The notes under the pieces were generated by a model. That model did not search any database and was not told where the DNA came from. It worked only from the letters and a program-made list of their open reading frames with translations. Positions 1 through 8,513 of a DNA stretch of 64,000 bases are shown piece after piece. Where the stretch lies: positions 1-64,000 of the forward strand of contig NZ_JBFHGL010000010.1 of assembly GCF_041583195.1 (NCBI RefSeq), in the 5' to 3' direction. The number at the start of each line of letters is the position of its first letter. Within the stretch, counting starts at the first letter, position 1. The stretch is from Sulfurimonas sp. (lineage in GTDB: Bacteria > Campylobacterota > Campylobacteria > Campylobacterales > Sulfurimonadaceae). A program made the position numbers and the translations under genes.

Positions 1-1
1 A

Positions 2-145
2 GTAGTAGGTATCTTTACATTAGTTGGTACTATAATCGTTTACTATATAGCTTCAGCAATCACAGGTGGTGGTAGAGTAGATGAAGAGACTGAGCAAGTT
101 GGTCTTGACGAAGCTGTTCATGGTGAAAAAAGTCTTAACCTATAA
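2..145 (+). CDS. amtB: Ammonium transporter, C-terminal end (partial)
   Basis: Open from the left edge of the window in frame 2, giving 47 residues before TAA. It shows one hydrophobic segment (GIFTLVGTIIVYYIASAI) followed by an acidic cytoplasmic tail beginning GGGRVDEETEQ. This is the typical last helix and tail of Amt/MEP ammonium channels, where the tail docks PII. The PII gene follows 40 bases downstream on the same strand, the standard amtB-glnK pairing. The 5' part lies outside the window, so the assignment rests on this short end plus context. Confidence 0.8.
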   Translation, partial: VVGIFTLVGTIIVYYIASAITGGGRVDEETEQVGLDEAVHGEKSLNL

Positions 146-170
146 GGTTTTGACTTCAATAATATAATAA

Positions 171-524
<354 letters not shown>

Positions 525-535
525 TTTTATTATTT

Positions 536-566
536 CCTGCTCTAGCCAGCTAGGGCAGGTTTATTG
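536..566 (+). terminator. Rho-independent terminator after glnK
   Basis: CCTGCTCTAGC and GCTAGGGCAGG form an 11-bp stem with one G-T pair and a 2-base loop (536-559), followed by a T-rich run. It lies 12 bases after the PII stop codon. Confidence 0.75.
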
Positions 567-581
567 TTCTAATTAAGAACA

Positions 582-622
582 TTTGCCCATTTTTCTCCCA
601 TTCTACATTCAAAATGGGCAAA
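582..622. repeat. Perfect 12-bp inverted repeat upstream of glnA
   Basis: TTTGCCCATTTT (582-593) and AAAATGGGCAAA (611-622) are perfect inverted copies separated by 17 bases. The site lies about 70-110 bases upstream of the probable glnA promoter. It could be an operator for a dimeric regulator or an RNA stem; no U-tract follows, so a terminator is less likely. Confidence 0.6.
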
Positions 623-689
623 AACCTACTTTAAACTATCACAAAATAAATAAAAATTCACGCATGATTAAAAAATAAACAACAAACTG

Positions 690-718
690 TTCAAAAATAA
701 ATAAAAATTTGATATACT
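690..718 (+). promoter_or_regulatory. Probable sigma-70 promoter of glnA
   Basis: TTCAAA (690-695), 17-base spacer, TATACT (713-718), about 25 bases before the glnA start. The -35 is a weak match. No -24/-12 sigma-54 pattern was seen here, unlike the nif promoters. Confidence 0.5.
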
Positions 719-743
719 GTCGCAGACTAATAAGGAGAACTTA

Positions 744-2171
744 ATGGGTAAATTTGTTAACAATATAGATGAGTTTTTCTCTTTTTGTAAAGAGAATGAG
801 GTTGAATTCGTAGATTTAAGATTTACGGATATTAAAGGTGCTTGGCACCACTTAACTTACAGAATGAGTGCTGTAAATCCTGAGAATTTAGAAAACGGTT
901 TTCCGTTTGATGGTTCATCAATCGAAGCTTGGCAGCCGATCAATAAATCAGATATGCTTTTAAAGCCTGATGTAGGAACTGCTTTCTTAGATCCTTTTAC
1001 AGCTGATCAAACTATTATCGTATTTTGTGATGTTTATGATATCTACAAAGGTCAAGCTTATGAGAAATGTCCACGTTCAATCGCTAAAAAAGCACTTAAA
1101 CATGCTGATGAATTAGGTATTGCTGATGCAGCTTACTTCGGACCTGAGAATGAATTTTTCATTTTTGATGATGTAAAATTTGTAGACAATATCAATGAAG
1201 CTGGTTATAAAGTAGATTCATCTGAAGGTGACTGGAATTCAAATGCTGATTTTGAAGATTTAAATACAGCACACCGCCCAGGAACTAAAGGTGGTTACTT
1301 CCCTGTTCAACCAACTGATTCTATGGTTGATATGCGTGCAGAGATGATGCAAGTATTAGAGCAAGTAGGACTAGAAGTTGTTCTTGGTCACCACGAAGTT
1401 GCTCAAGCTCAAGGTGAGATTGGTATCGTATTCAGTGACATCATCGGTGCAGCTGATAATGTTCAAAAATATAAATATGTTGTAAAAATGATTGCACACC
1501 TAAACGGTAAAACTGCTACATTTATGCCAAAACCACTTTACGGTGACAACGGTAACGGTATGCACACACACCAATCATTATGGAAAGACGGTAAAAACCT
1601 TTTCTATAAAGAGGGTGAGTATGGTAACCTTTCTGAGACTGCTTTACACTACATCGGTGGTATCTTTAAACACGCTCGTGCAGTTGCTGCGTTTACAAAT
1701 GCGTCAACTAACTCTTACAAGCGTTTAATTCCAGGTTTCGAAGCTCCAAGTATTTTAACTTACTCTTCTCAAAACCGTTCTGCATCTTGCCGTATCCCTT
1801 ACGGTGCTGGTGAGAAAGCTACTCGTATTGAGATGAGATTCCCAGATTCTACTGCATGTCCATACTTAGCATTCGCTGCTATGATGATGGCTGGATTAGA
1901 CGGTATCAAAAATAAAGAGATTCCTGTTGGCCCAATGGATGAAGATCTATTCGAATTAACTTTAGATGAGATTCGTGAGAGAAAAATACCACAAATGCCT
2001 CATACACTAAGAGGATCACTTGAAGCACTTATCCGTGATAATGACTTCTTAAAACCTGTATTTACTCAAGATTTCATTGATACTTACCAAGGTTATAAAT
2101 TTGAGCGTGATGTATGGCCAGATGAAGGTCGTCCGACTGCTTACGAGTTTAAAACAACTTATCAGTGCTAG
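744..2171 (+). CDS. glnA: Glutamine synthetase, type I
   Basis: 475 residues, full GS-I length, with a strong ribosome site (AAGGAG) before ATG. It converts glutamate, ATP and ammonium to glutamine and so assimilates the ammonium produced by nitrogenase. Family motifs are visible: FDGSSIEAW near the start, the ATP-site stretch [18 protein letters not shown] and the [11 protein letters not shown] region. At the place where enteric GS-I carries the adenylylated Tyr (NLYDL) this protein has DLFEL. Covalent adenylylation control is therefore probably absent. It is followed by a strong terminator. Confidence 0.97.
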   Translation: MGKFVNNIDEFFSFCKENEVEFVDLRFTDIKGAWHHLTYRMSAVNPENLENGFPFDGSSIEAWQPINKSDMLLKPDVGTAFLDPFTADQTIIVFCDVYDIYKGQAYEKCPRSIAKKALKHADELGIADAAYFGPENEFFIFDDVKFVDNINEAGYKVDSSEGDWNSNADFEDLNTAHRPGTKGGYFPVQPTDSMVDMRAEMMQVLEQVGLEVVLGHHEVAQAQGEIGIVFSDIIGAADNVQKYKYVVKMIAHLNGKTATFMPKPLYGDNGNGMHTHQSLWKDGKNLFYKEGEYGNLSETALHYIGGIFKHARAVAAFTNASTNSYKRLIPGFEAPSILTYSSQNRSASCRIPYGAGEKATRIEMRFPDSTACPYLAFAAMMMAGLDGIKNKEIPVGPMDEDLFELTLDEIRERKIPQMPHTLRGSLEALIRDNDFLKPVFTQDFIDTYQGYKFERDVWPDEGRPTAYEFKTTYQC

Positions 2172-2186
2172 TTCACTGACTCTTTC

Positions 2187-2207
2187 AATTCCCCATTTTG
2201 GGGAATT
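2187..2207 (+). terminator. Terminator after glnA
   Basis: AATTCCCCA and TGGGGAATT form a perfect 9-bp stem with a 3-base loop, 16 bases after the glnA stop. The downstream tract is only moderately T-rich. It separates glnA from the nifN promoter. Confidence 0.75.
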
Positions 2208-2244
2208 TATATACTTCTAAAACTAATTTTTCTATAAACTTCAA

Positions 2245-2259
2245 TGGAATACTATATGT
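2245..2259 (+). promoter_or_regulatory. Sigma-54 promoter of nifN
   Basis: TGGAATACTATATGT has GG and GT at exact -24/-12 spacing, 28 bases before the nifN ATG. It matches six other sites in the window. Confidence 0.8.
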
Positions 2260-2287
2260 AAGTGTTTATGTAGAAAAGGAATTAATT

Positions 2288-3559
2288 ATGAACAAACCTT
2301 TACAGATAAATCCAATAAAATTATCCCAGCCAATGGGAGCATTGCTTTGCTTTTTAGGTATAAAAAACTGTATGCCTTTGATGCACGGAGCTCAAGGATG
2401 TGCATCTTTTTCAAAAGTATTTTTTACTAGACATTTCTCAGATCCAATAGCAATTCAAACAACAGCAGTAAATGATATTACCGCAGTAATTGACGGTGGT
2501 GATTACTCTATAAGTGAAGCTATAAAAAATATCACTAAAAAAGTTCAACCTGATCTAGTCGGGCTATTTACAACAGGTATAACTGAGACAAAAGGTGATG
2601 ATATTAAGGGTGCTACTTTTCTACTTAAAGATCAGCAACTAATGACTTATGTACATACACCTGATTTTGAAGGTGGTCTAGAAAGTGGTTTTGCTAAAAG
2701 TATTGAAGCAATAATAGAGCAGCTTGTAGAACCAAAAGATAATATAAATACAAATAAAGCCCTTTTAATTCCAAACGTAAACTTAACACCTATAGAAGTA
2801 GAAAAAATAAAAGAGCAGATATCAATGTTTGGCTTTGAAACATTTGCATTACCTGATTTGAGTGAATCTCTTGATGGTCATTTAGGATTAAAACAGGGTG
2901 CACTTAGTAGTGGTGGTATAAGTGTTGATGAGATTAAAGCTTTAGGCGATAGTGCTTTAGTTATCTCAATAGGAGATTCTGTTAAGAAAGCCGGTGAGAA
3001 ATTCTTAGAAAAAAATGAAAAAACAACACATATGCATTTTGATACTGTAAGTGGACTCTTAAAAGCAGATGATTTTTATAGACAGATAATGGAGTTTAAA
3101 AAACTATCAAAACCAAGCCCGAGTGTAGTTAGATGGAGAAAAAGACTTCAAGATGCACTGCTTGATACACATTTTGCCATAGGCGGTACAAAAGTAGTTA
3201 TCGCTTTAGAAGCGGATGAAGCTTTAAGTGTTGCAACTACCATTATCGAAGCTGGTGCAGATGTTAAGACAATTGTAATACCTACAAAAACAGATATTTT
3301 AGACGAGCTAGACTGTGAAATAATTATTGGTGATTTTGAAGATGTAGAAAATGCACTTGATGATGCTGATCTTTTAATTAGCAATTTTCACGGTGAAAGA
3401 ATTGCTCATAAACATAAAAAAGCACTTATCTTAAGAGGTTTTCCAAACTATGAGATTGTAGGAAACCAAATGATTAACGACACTTTATATGAAGGTTCAT
3501 GTTATCTTCTTTTTGAGATTGCAAATACAATGAACAATCATAACCATGGAGCACACTAA
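2288..3559 (+). CDS. nifN: Nitrogenase cofactor scaffold subunit NifN
   Basis: 423 residues. The ATG at 2288 has AAGGA 7 bases upstream; an upstream in-frame TTG (2198) lies inside the glnA terminator and before the promoter, so it is not used. The N-terminus (NPIKLSQPMGALLCFLGI, then MHGAQGCASF, FFTRHF, GITETKGDD) is diagnostic of NifN. NifN forms the NifEN alpha2-beta2 complex on which the iron-molybdenum cofactor precursor matures. Its usual partner nifE is not adjacent; it lies 14 kb away on the other strand (17841-19181). The stop overlaps the start of the hemerythrin gene (TAATG). Confidence 0.96.
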   Translation: MNKPLQINPIKLSQPMGALLCFLGIKNCMPLMHGAQGCASFSKVFFTRHFSDPIAIQTTAVNDITAVIDGGDYSISEAIKNITKKVQPDLVGLFTTGITETKGDDIKGATFLLKDQQLMTYVHTPDFEGGLESGFAKSIEAIIEQLVEPKDNINTNKALLIPNVNLTPIEVEKIKEQISMFGFETFALPDLSESLDGHLGLKQGALSSGGISVDEIKALGDSALVISIGDSVKKAGEKFLEKNEKTTHMHFDTVSGLLKADDFYRQIMEFKKLSKPSPSVVRWRKRLQDALLDTHFAIGGTKVVIALEADEALSVATTIIEAGADVKTIVIPTKTDILDELDCEIIIGDFEDVENALDDADLLISNFHGERIAHKHKKALILRGFPNYEIVGNQMINDTLYEGSCYLLFEIANTMNNHNHGAH

Positions 3560-3951
3560 TGAATTTCGATATTTCAAAGCATACATTAAATCATGAAGAG
3601 ATGGATTCACATCACAAAGATTTTATAGACATATATAACTCACTTGAAGATGAATCTCAAGAGAGTTACAAAAATGTAATGATTAAAATATTAGAACAAA
3701 CTAAAGTACATTTTTGTCATGAAGAAGAGTTGATGAAAGAGAATAACTATCCTAGACTTAAAGAACATTCTGATGAGCATAAAAAAGTGCTTTATGAGAT
3801 GGAGTATTTTATAAACGGTTCAAATACGATGATTGGCAAAAAAATTTTAAAATCATATTTTAAAGAGGGTCTGCCAAATTGGTTCAATTCACATCTTTTA
3901 AGTATGGACAGCGACCTTTCAAGTTTTTTAAAACAAAGAAAATGTGCATAA
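3559..3951 (+). CDS. Bacteriohemerythrin
   Basis: 130 residues with the hemerythrin di-iron pattern: an N-terminal His, HHKDF, HFCHEEELM, EHSDEHKK and a late HLLSMDSDL. Such proteins bind oxygen at a non-haem di-iron site. The start codon overlaps the nifN stop by one base (TAATG), so it is translationally coupled to nifN and under the same sigma-54 promoter. Oxygen delivery or scavenging near nitrogenase is an inference from this context. Confidence 0.9.
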   Translation: MNFDISKHTLNHEEMDSHHKDFIDIYNSLEDESQESYKNVMIKILEQTKVHFCHEEELMKENNYPRLKEHSDEHKKVLYEMEYFINGSNTMIGKKILKSYFKEGLPNWFNSHLLSMDSDLSSFLKQRKCA

Positions 3952-3958
3952 GTTTCTA

Positions 3959-3973
3959 GGGAACACTATATGC
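3959..3973 (+). promoter_or_regulatory. Sigma-54 promoter of the nifX-fdx operon
   Basis: GGGAACACTATATGC has GG at -24 and GC at -12, 35 bases before the nifX start. It overlaps the gap after the hemerythrin gene. It is the only site of the seven with the canonical GC at -12. Confidence 0.85.
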
Positions 3974-4008
3974 AACTAGTAATATAAATAATATAAATGG
4001 AGAACACA

Positions 4009-4407
4009 ATGAGCTCAACTATACAAGTAACTTCAAATACTGCTTCTGGTGGTACGATAAGAGTAGCTTTTGCTACAAATGATAATGAGAACGTAGATGC
4101 GCACTTCGGTAGTGCAAAACAGTTTAACATTTACGATATTAGCAAAGAGGGTTTTGAAATATCGACAATTATAAAAATTGAAGATAAAGATACTGATAAA
4201 ACAGTAGCCCTTTTAGCTGGTAACGACATTGTGTATTTTGTAAATATAGGTCCAACGGCTGCGGCTAAAATTATTAATAAGGGAATATTTCCTATAAAAT
4301 ATAAAGAAGTTATTTCTATAGATGAAGAGTTAAAAAAACTTGTAGAGATGTTAAATGGAAATCCTCCTCCGTTTATTAAAAAAATTATAGATAAAAAGGC
4401 TGCATAA
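4009..4407 (+). CDS. nifX: NifX, cofactor-binding protein
   Basis: 132 residues from ATG 4009, chosen because GGAG is 6 bases upstream; an earlier ATG at 3997 has no ribosome site and contains that GGAG. The NifX/NafY/NifB-C-terminal fold is visible: RVAFATND, DAHFGSAKQFNIYD and VNIGPTAAAKI. It ends in a basic tail with PPPF. NifX binds NifB-co and the VK-cluster and moves cofactor precursors to NifEN. It is first in an operon running to 7225. Confidence 0.92.
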   Translation: MSSTIQVTSNTASGGTIRVAFATNDNENVDAHFGSAKQFNIYDISKEGFEISTIIKIEDKDTDKTVALLAGNDIVYFVNIGPTAAAKIINKGIFPIKYKEVISIDEELKKLVEMLNGNPPPFIKKIIDKKAA

Positions 4408-4829
4408 TGGAAAATTTATTTATAGATACTTTAATATCTCAAGTTAGAGCACTTGATCAGTTTGGTACATGGGCTAATAGAGAAGATGAAGATATATTAA
4501 AAGAGAAGTATATAAAATCTAAAGAAGATTTAAAAAATATTCCTGTTATTGCAGATATCGATGAGATGCAAATTCAAGATATAAGACTTATATATCAAGC
4601 AATAGCTTTAGCTTTTGAGAAACAAACTGGAATTATGTGTTCAGTTGTTATGGAGATGAGTCACGAAGGTTTTGGTCGTGCTGTAGTAATAGCTGACAAA
4701 ATAGTGATTGTAAATAAATTTTTTAAAGATGCACATAGATTTTCATTCCGTACGTATGAAGATTTAGTAAAAGAAGGTGATAAACTTCTTAAAAATGCAC
4801 TTGAAATTTACGAAGAATATAAAAAATAA
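4407..4829 (+). CDS. NifX-associated DUF269 protein
   Basis: 140 residues. The body (DTLISQVRALDQFGTW, DIRLIYQAIALAFEKQTG, SHEGFGRAVV) matches the DUF269 family that almost always follows nifX. Its biochemical role is not established; cofactor trafficking is assumed from linkage. The start overlaps the nifX stop by one base (TAATG). The CCE_0567-type partner that often follows it is found instead at 63794-64000. Confidence 0.9.
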   Translation: MENLFIDTLISQVRALDQFGTWANREDEDILKEKYIKSKEDLKNIPVIADIDEMQIQDIRLIYQAIALAFEKQTGIMCSVVMEMSHEGFGRAVVIADKIVIVNKFFKDAHRFSFRTYEDLVKEGDKLLKNALEIYEEYKK

Positions 4830-4856
4830 ACTAAAAACACAAAGGAGAGATAGTAA

Positions 4857-5375
4857 ATGAGTAAAATAGGTATTTTTGTAGGAACTGCCGGTGGGACTAG
4901 TATGAAAGTTGCAGACGCTTTAGTAGAAGCGTTTGGTATTGATGAGGATGATGTAATAAATATGGAAGAGGACTTCGACGATGTTGAAGATCAGCTTTTA
5001 GAATATGATGTTCTATTTTTAGGTAGTTCTACATGGGGACAAGGTGATTTACACTTTTCTTGGGTTGATCCTATATTAGAGATAGAAGACGATGAAATAG
5101 ATTTCTCTGGAAAAACAGTTGCATTCTTTGGAGCAGGTGACTGTAAAAAACACGGTGAACACTTTTGTAGTGCGCTAGGAAAACTACATAAAACTTTCAC
5201 TGAAGCTGGAGCAAAAGCAATAGGTTTTATACCAAAAGATGACTATACATATGAATTTTCTTTAGCTGAAATGGATGACAAGTTATGTGGTCTAGCAATA
5301 GATGAACATAATGAATCTGATAAAACAGCTGAAAGAATAGAGAAGTGGATAGGTGTCTTAAAGTCAGAATTATAG
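4857..5375 (+). CDS. nifF: Flavodoxin (nitrogenase electron donor)
   Basis: 172 residues, long-chain flavodoxin. The FMN phosphate loop GTAGGTSMKVA is at the N-terminus and the ring-binding loops SSTWGQGDL and GAGDCKKHGEHFC follow. It has a strong ribosome site (AAAGGAGAGA). NifF-type flavodoxins pass low-potential electrons to NifH. The position inside the nifX-nifW operon supports this role over general flavodoxin use. Confidence 0.92.
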   Translation: MSKIGIFVGTAGGTSMKVADALVEAFGIDEDDVINMEEDFDDVEDQLLEYDVLFLGSSTWGQGDLHFSWVDPILEIEDDEIDFSGKTVAFFGAGDCKKHGEHFCSALGKLHKTFTEAGAKAIGFIPKDDYTYEFSLAEMDDKLCGLAIDEHNESDKTAERIEKWIGVLKSEL

Positions 5376-5384
5376 GAGGCTAAA

Positions 5385-5786
5385 ATGTATATGGTAATGG
5401 CAGTTGTAAATACTTACAACCTAAAAAGCATATTAGAAGATTTGTTTGCCAACAATATTGAAGGAATTACTGTAAGTGATGTTATCGGCAAGGGTTCTTT
5501 TGGACTAATTGAAGCTGATAACCAGCCTACAGATTTAGCAGCTAAAGTAAAGCTCGAAATTGTTGTTTCTGATGTAGAACATAGAGATATAGTAATGGAA
5601 TGTATTAGAAGCAATGCCCATGATTTAGGCCGTGGAGCTGGAAAAATGTGGTGGTTAGAAGTTGGCGGTGTTGAAAGAATCCGTACAGGTGAAAAAGATG
5701 CTGAAGCATTAACTACTCAGATAAACAAAAAAATAAGCAATGTACCAATGGCAATTACCACGCAAATTGATACACCTTGTAGTTAA
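5385..5786 (+). CDS. Divergent PII-like regulator in the nif operon
   Basis: 133 residues with PII signatures: an N-terminal strand/helix, EGITVSDVIGKG, a GRGAGKMW B-loop, and VERIRTGEKDAEAL at the end. The T-loop is rewritten (SFGLIEADNQPTDLAAK) and lacks Tyr51, so uridylylation is not expected. It differs from the canonical PII at 186 and does not look like archaeal NifI1/NifI2. GGAGG precedes the ATG by 6 bases. Placed between nifF and nifW, it probably senses energy or nitrogen status for nitrogenase expression or activity; the partner is unknown. Confidence 0.85.
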   Translation: MYMVMAVVNTYNLKSILEDLFANNIEGITVSDVIGKGSFGLIEADNQPTDLAAKVKLEIVVSDVEHRDIVMECIRSNAHDLGRGAGKMWWLEVGGVERIRTGEKDAEALTTQINKKISNVPMAITTQIDTPCS

Positions 5787-5798
5787 AAGGAATAATTT

Positions 5799-6140
5799 AT
5801 GAATACTGAAACAAAGTCATTGGATGAGTTTTATGAACTAACTGATGCGGAAGATTATTTTGAATTTTTTGACTTAGAATATGATTCAAGTCTGGTAAAC
5901 GTTAAAAGATTTCATATTATGAAAGAATATGGGACACTTATAAGAACTGGTATGCAAAATCTTGTGGGTCAAAATGAAAGACTACTGGATTTTTTAAAGT
6001 ATTCGCTTCTAAAAGTGTATGGAGAATTTGCTAATGGTTACGCACCTAGTGCAGCAGATGTTTGGAACATGTTTGAAGGCGGAAAATTAGGTGGTTGTAT
6101 GAGTTGTACACCACAACCAGGAAATAGTTGTGGCTGCTAA
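5799..6140 (+). CDS. nifW: Nitrogenase-protective protein NifW
   Basis: 113 residues, usual NifW length. LTDAEDYFEFFDLEYDSSLVNVKRFHIMK is split into the conserved blocks AEDYFEFF and VNVKRFHIMK. NifW associates with the MoFe protein and limits oxygen damage. Unlike many NifW proteins it ends in a Cys-rich tail (GGCMSCTPQPGNSCGC, four Cys). The 3' end overlaps nifZ by 11 bases. Confidence 0.9.
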   Translation: MNTETKSLDEFYELTDAEDYFEFFDLEYDSSLVNVKRFHIMKEYGTLIRTGMQNLVGQNERLLDFLKYSLLKVYGEFANGYAPSAADVWNMFEGGKLGGCMSCTPQPGNSCGC

Positions 6141-6534
6141 TAATGATGAAATGATGTTTGATCCGAACGTTAAGTTGCATGACAGCGTTACAGCAAGTCG
6201 TTCAGGCAGAGATGAAGAAGAACCGAAATTTAAAGTTGGACAAAAAGTAAAACTTTTAGCTGATGTTGTAAACGATGGAACATATCCTCATGCAAAAATT
6301 GGTACATTGATGATGCCAAAAGGTAGTATTGGGTATATTAAGGACATGGGAGAGTTCCTTCAAGTGATCAGAGTTTATGAAGTGCACTTTTTTGGAACTG
6401 AGATGGAGGTTGAGATTATCGGATGTCGTGAGCATGAGTTGGAATCAATGGAAGATGATTTTGTTGATGAGGATGAATTAGATCGTCAAGCAATGCAAGC
6501 TCACAGAGAGAAAATGAATAAGCTAGATAAATAG
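6130..6534 (+). CDS. nifZ: NifZ
   Basis: 134 residues from GTG 6130, with AGGA 9 bases upstream; ATG 6151 is an alternative. The core KFKVGQKVKLLADVVNDGTYP and the block GSIGYIKDMGEFLQ, split here, match NifZ. NifZ helps mature the second P-cluster pair of the MoFe protein. It overlaps nifW by 11 bases, the common nifW-nifZ pairing. The C-terminus is charged and probably disordered. Confidence 0.88.
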   Translation: MAANNDEMMFDPNVKLHDSVTASRSGRDEEEPKFKVGQKVKLLADVVNDGTYPHAKIGTLMMPKGSIGYIKDMGEFLQVIRVYEVHFFGTEMEVEIIGCREHELESMEDDFVDEDELDRQAMQAHREKMNKLDK

Positions 6535-6557
6535 CAATCTAATAATAAGGAGAAAAG

Positions 6558-6899
6558 ATGGCAAAAGTGATTTTTATGGGTTTTGATAAAGCCAAAGACG
6601 GTCTTTATCATGCAGCTATAGGTGAACCAATAGTTAGACTCGCAAAAGAAAATGGTATACCTATTAATTTTGAGTGTCAAGATGGTGAATGTGCTAGCTG
6701 TTTAATCAGTTATCAAAATATAGAGGACACAGAACCTACAAACTATATTGAAGATAAAGAATTAGATAAACTGGTTGAAATGGGCGTATTAAAACCTAAA
6801 GATGCAGAACATTGTCAACAGTTTACTATTAGCCCGAAAGTTAGATTAGCATGTCAAACATTGGTTAAAGGTGATGTAATCATCAAGCCGTTTGCATAA
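6558..6899 (+). CDS. [2Fe-2S] ferredoxin
   Basis: 113 residues of the plant-type ferredoxin fold. Cluster ligands are visible as ECQDGECASC (C-X4-C-X2-C) and a late ACQTL Cys. It has a good ribosome site (AAGGAG). It lies in the nifX operon with a second ferredoxin directly after it. The exact reaction is unknown; electron transfer to nitrogenase or cluster assembly is likely from context. Confidence 0.88.
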   Translation: MAKVIFMGFDKAKDGLYHAAIGEPIVRLAKENGIPINFECQDGECASCLISYQNIEDTEPTNYIEDKELDKLVEMGVLKPKDAEHCQQFTISPKVRLACQTLVKGDVIIKPFA

Positions 6900-6928
6900 A
6901 AAACATTAAACAAAAACAAGGAGAGATA

Positions 6929-7225
6929 ATGACAACAAGAGTAGAGATCGTAAACGATTTTTTAGCAATCAATGTAAAAGAAGGTAGTACAATTCAAGAT
7001 ATCGTAGAAGCAAGTGGTTCAGCACTTCCTTTCGGTTGCCGTGATGGTGAATGTGGTACATGTGTAGTAGAAGTTGAGTCTGGTATGGAATTTTTATCTG
7101 ATAAAACTGATAAAGAAGTTAAAGTTCTTAAAGAAGTATGTTCTGGAACTTGTACTCCAAACTCACGTCTTTCATGCCAAATGAAAATCGTTAAACCAAA
7201 CGGTCTAGTTAGATTAAAATATTAA
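6929..7225 (+). CDS. [2Fe-2S] ferredoxin
   Basis: 98 residues. The cluster motif GCRDGECGTC (C-X4-C-X2-C) plus SRLSCQM matches FdxB/FdI-like nif ferredoxins. Two extra Cys occur just before the last ligand (VCSGTC). It is the last gene of the nifX operon before the hairpin at 7256 and rpoN. Confidence 0.88.
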   Translation: MTTRVEIVNDFLAINVKEGSTIQDIVEASGSALPFGCRDGECGTCVVEVESGMEFLSDKTDKEVKVLKEVCSGTCTPNSRLSCQMKIVKPNGLVRLKY

Positions 7226-7255
7226 TCATAAAACTGTATAAAAAATATACATACT

Positions 7256-7287
7256 TTGTACTCAAACATGCTTAAGTTTGAGTACAA
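7256..7287 (+). promoter_or_regulatory. 12-bp hairpin immediately before rpoN
   Basis: TTGTACTCAAAC and GTTTGAGTACAA are perfect inverted copies around an 8-base loop and end 6 bases before the rpoN ATG. There is no U-run and no clear ribosome site between stem and ATG. The stem could be a partial terminator, an mRNA stabiliser or a block on rpoN translation. Confidence 0.6.
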
Positions 7288-7293
7288 TTAGAT

Positions 7294-8511
7294 ATGTCAA
7301 GTACGTTTAATTTAAGCACAACCCAAAAGCAGGGTTTACAACTATCATTAAGATTATGGTTGCCGTTATTACAGGCACCTCTACAAGATTTAGAAACAAT
7401 TTTTAAAGAACATAGTTTTGACAATCCATTTTTAGAATACAAGTCATCTTTTGAATCAAATTACTCTAGTGGCGAATTTATAGAAGATATAAATATATCT
7501 AAAGAATCATTATACGATGTTGTATCTAATCAGATTGAAGCACCTATATTTCCTACTCCAATATCACAAAAAGTGGCTAATGAGATACTCTCTAATATAA
7601 ATAGTGAAGGTTATTTTGACGGTGATATTGATAGTATTGCCGAGAGTTGTAATACTACAAAAGAGTTTGTCGAAAGTATTAGAAAAAGATTTGCTTATTT
7701 AGATCCTGCAGGTGTCGGAGCTCTAGACTTAACAGAGTCATTTTTATTTCAGTTATCTCAGATACCTGTTGATGAAGAACTTAACCTGTTTACTCAAAAG
7801 TTGATATCTAATTTAAAAAGTATAGATAAATTTCACAAACATCATAGATTTGAAGAAGCAACTGATCTTATTCATCGGTTTAAATCACCTCCTGCTGTTG
7901 ATTATCAAGAGGAAAATGCATATATAATTCCGGATTTTTTTGTTGATGTTAGCAATGATATTACTGTTACAATGAATAGCAGTTATTATCCTGACATAAC
8001 AATAAAAGATCCTTTTAAAAGCAAAAATGATGAGTTAAAAGATAAGCTTAAAGAGGCAAGGGATCTGGTAAACTTACTTGAACTTAGAAAGTCAACTTTA
8101 TATAAACTAGTTCTTTTAATTGTAGAGAAGCAGATGGGCTTTTTTATAGGAAGTGAGTTAAAACCTATGACGATGGCTCAAGTCGCTGACGATATAGGTT
8201 TTGAAGAGTCAACTATAAGTAGAGCAGTATCAAATAAGTATATAAAATGTGATCGCGGAATATTCTCTTTAAAATCATTTTTTACAAATGCAGTATCAAA
8301 AAATCTTTCATCTTCTGAGATAAAGAACTACATACAAAATCTGATCGAGAATGAAAATCATGAAGAACCATTAACAGATCAAGATTTAGTTGACAATGTT
8401 ATGAAAAGGTATAATATGAAGATGGTAAGACGTACCATTACAAAGTATAGAAAACTTCTTGATATCCCTTCTTCTAAAGAGCGAAAGAAAATATATAAAG
8501 TTAGGGATTAA
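7294..8511 (+). CDS. rpoN: RNA polymerase sigma-54 factor, nif-linked copy
   Basis: 405 residues. Region I (GLQLSLRLWLPLLQAPLQDL), the central core-binding part (VANEILSNINSEGYFDGD, FAYLDPAGVGALDL), the HTH (MTMAQVADDIGFEESTISRA) and an RpoN box (RRTITKYRKLLDIP) are all present. The protein is therefore complete. Sigma-54 reads -24/-12 promoters with an activator ATPase. Campylobacterota normally keep an rpoN for flagella elsewhere; this one inside the nif cluster may be a dedicated second copy (inference). Seven matching promoters and nifA lie in the window. The start has little ribosome site. It converges with the MerR gene, 2 bases between stops. Confidence 0.93.
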   Translation: MSSTFNLSTTQKQGLQLSLRLWLPLLQAPLQDLETIFKEHSFDNPFLEYKSSFESNYSSGEFIEDINISKESLYDVVSNQIEAPIFPTPISQKVANEILSNINSEGYFDGDIDSIAESCNTTKEFVESIRKRFAYLDPAGVGALDLTESFLFQLSQIPVDEELNLFTQKLISNLKSIDKFHKHHRFEEATDLIHRFKSPPAVDYQEENAYIIPDFFVDVSNDITVTMNSSYYPDITIKDPFKSKNDELKDKLKEARDLVNLLELRKSTLYKLVLLIVEKQMGFFIGSELKPMTMAQVADDIGFEESTISRAVSNKYIKCDRGIFSLKSFFTNAVSKNLSSSEIKNYIQNLIENENHEEPLTDQDLVDNVMKRYNMKMVRRTITKYRKLLDIPSSKERKKIYKVRD

Positions 8512-8513
8512 CT

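Noticed and set aside
2198-2287. 30-residue N-terminal extension of NifN from a TTG
   Set aside because: It starts inside the glnA terminator and upstream of the sigma-54 promoter; ATG 2288 has a proper ribosome site and matches NifN ends.
5385-5786. NifI1/NifI2 identity for the PII-like gene
   Set aside because: It is not between nifH and nifD and the T-loop does not look like NifI.
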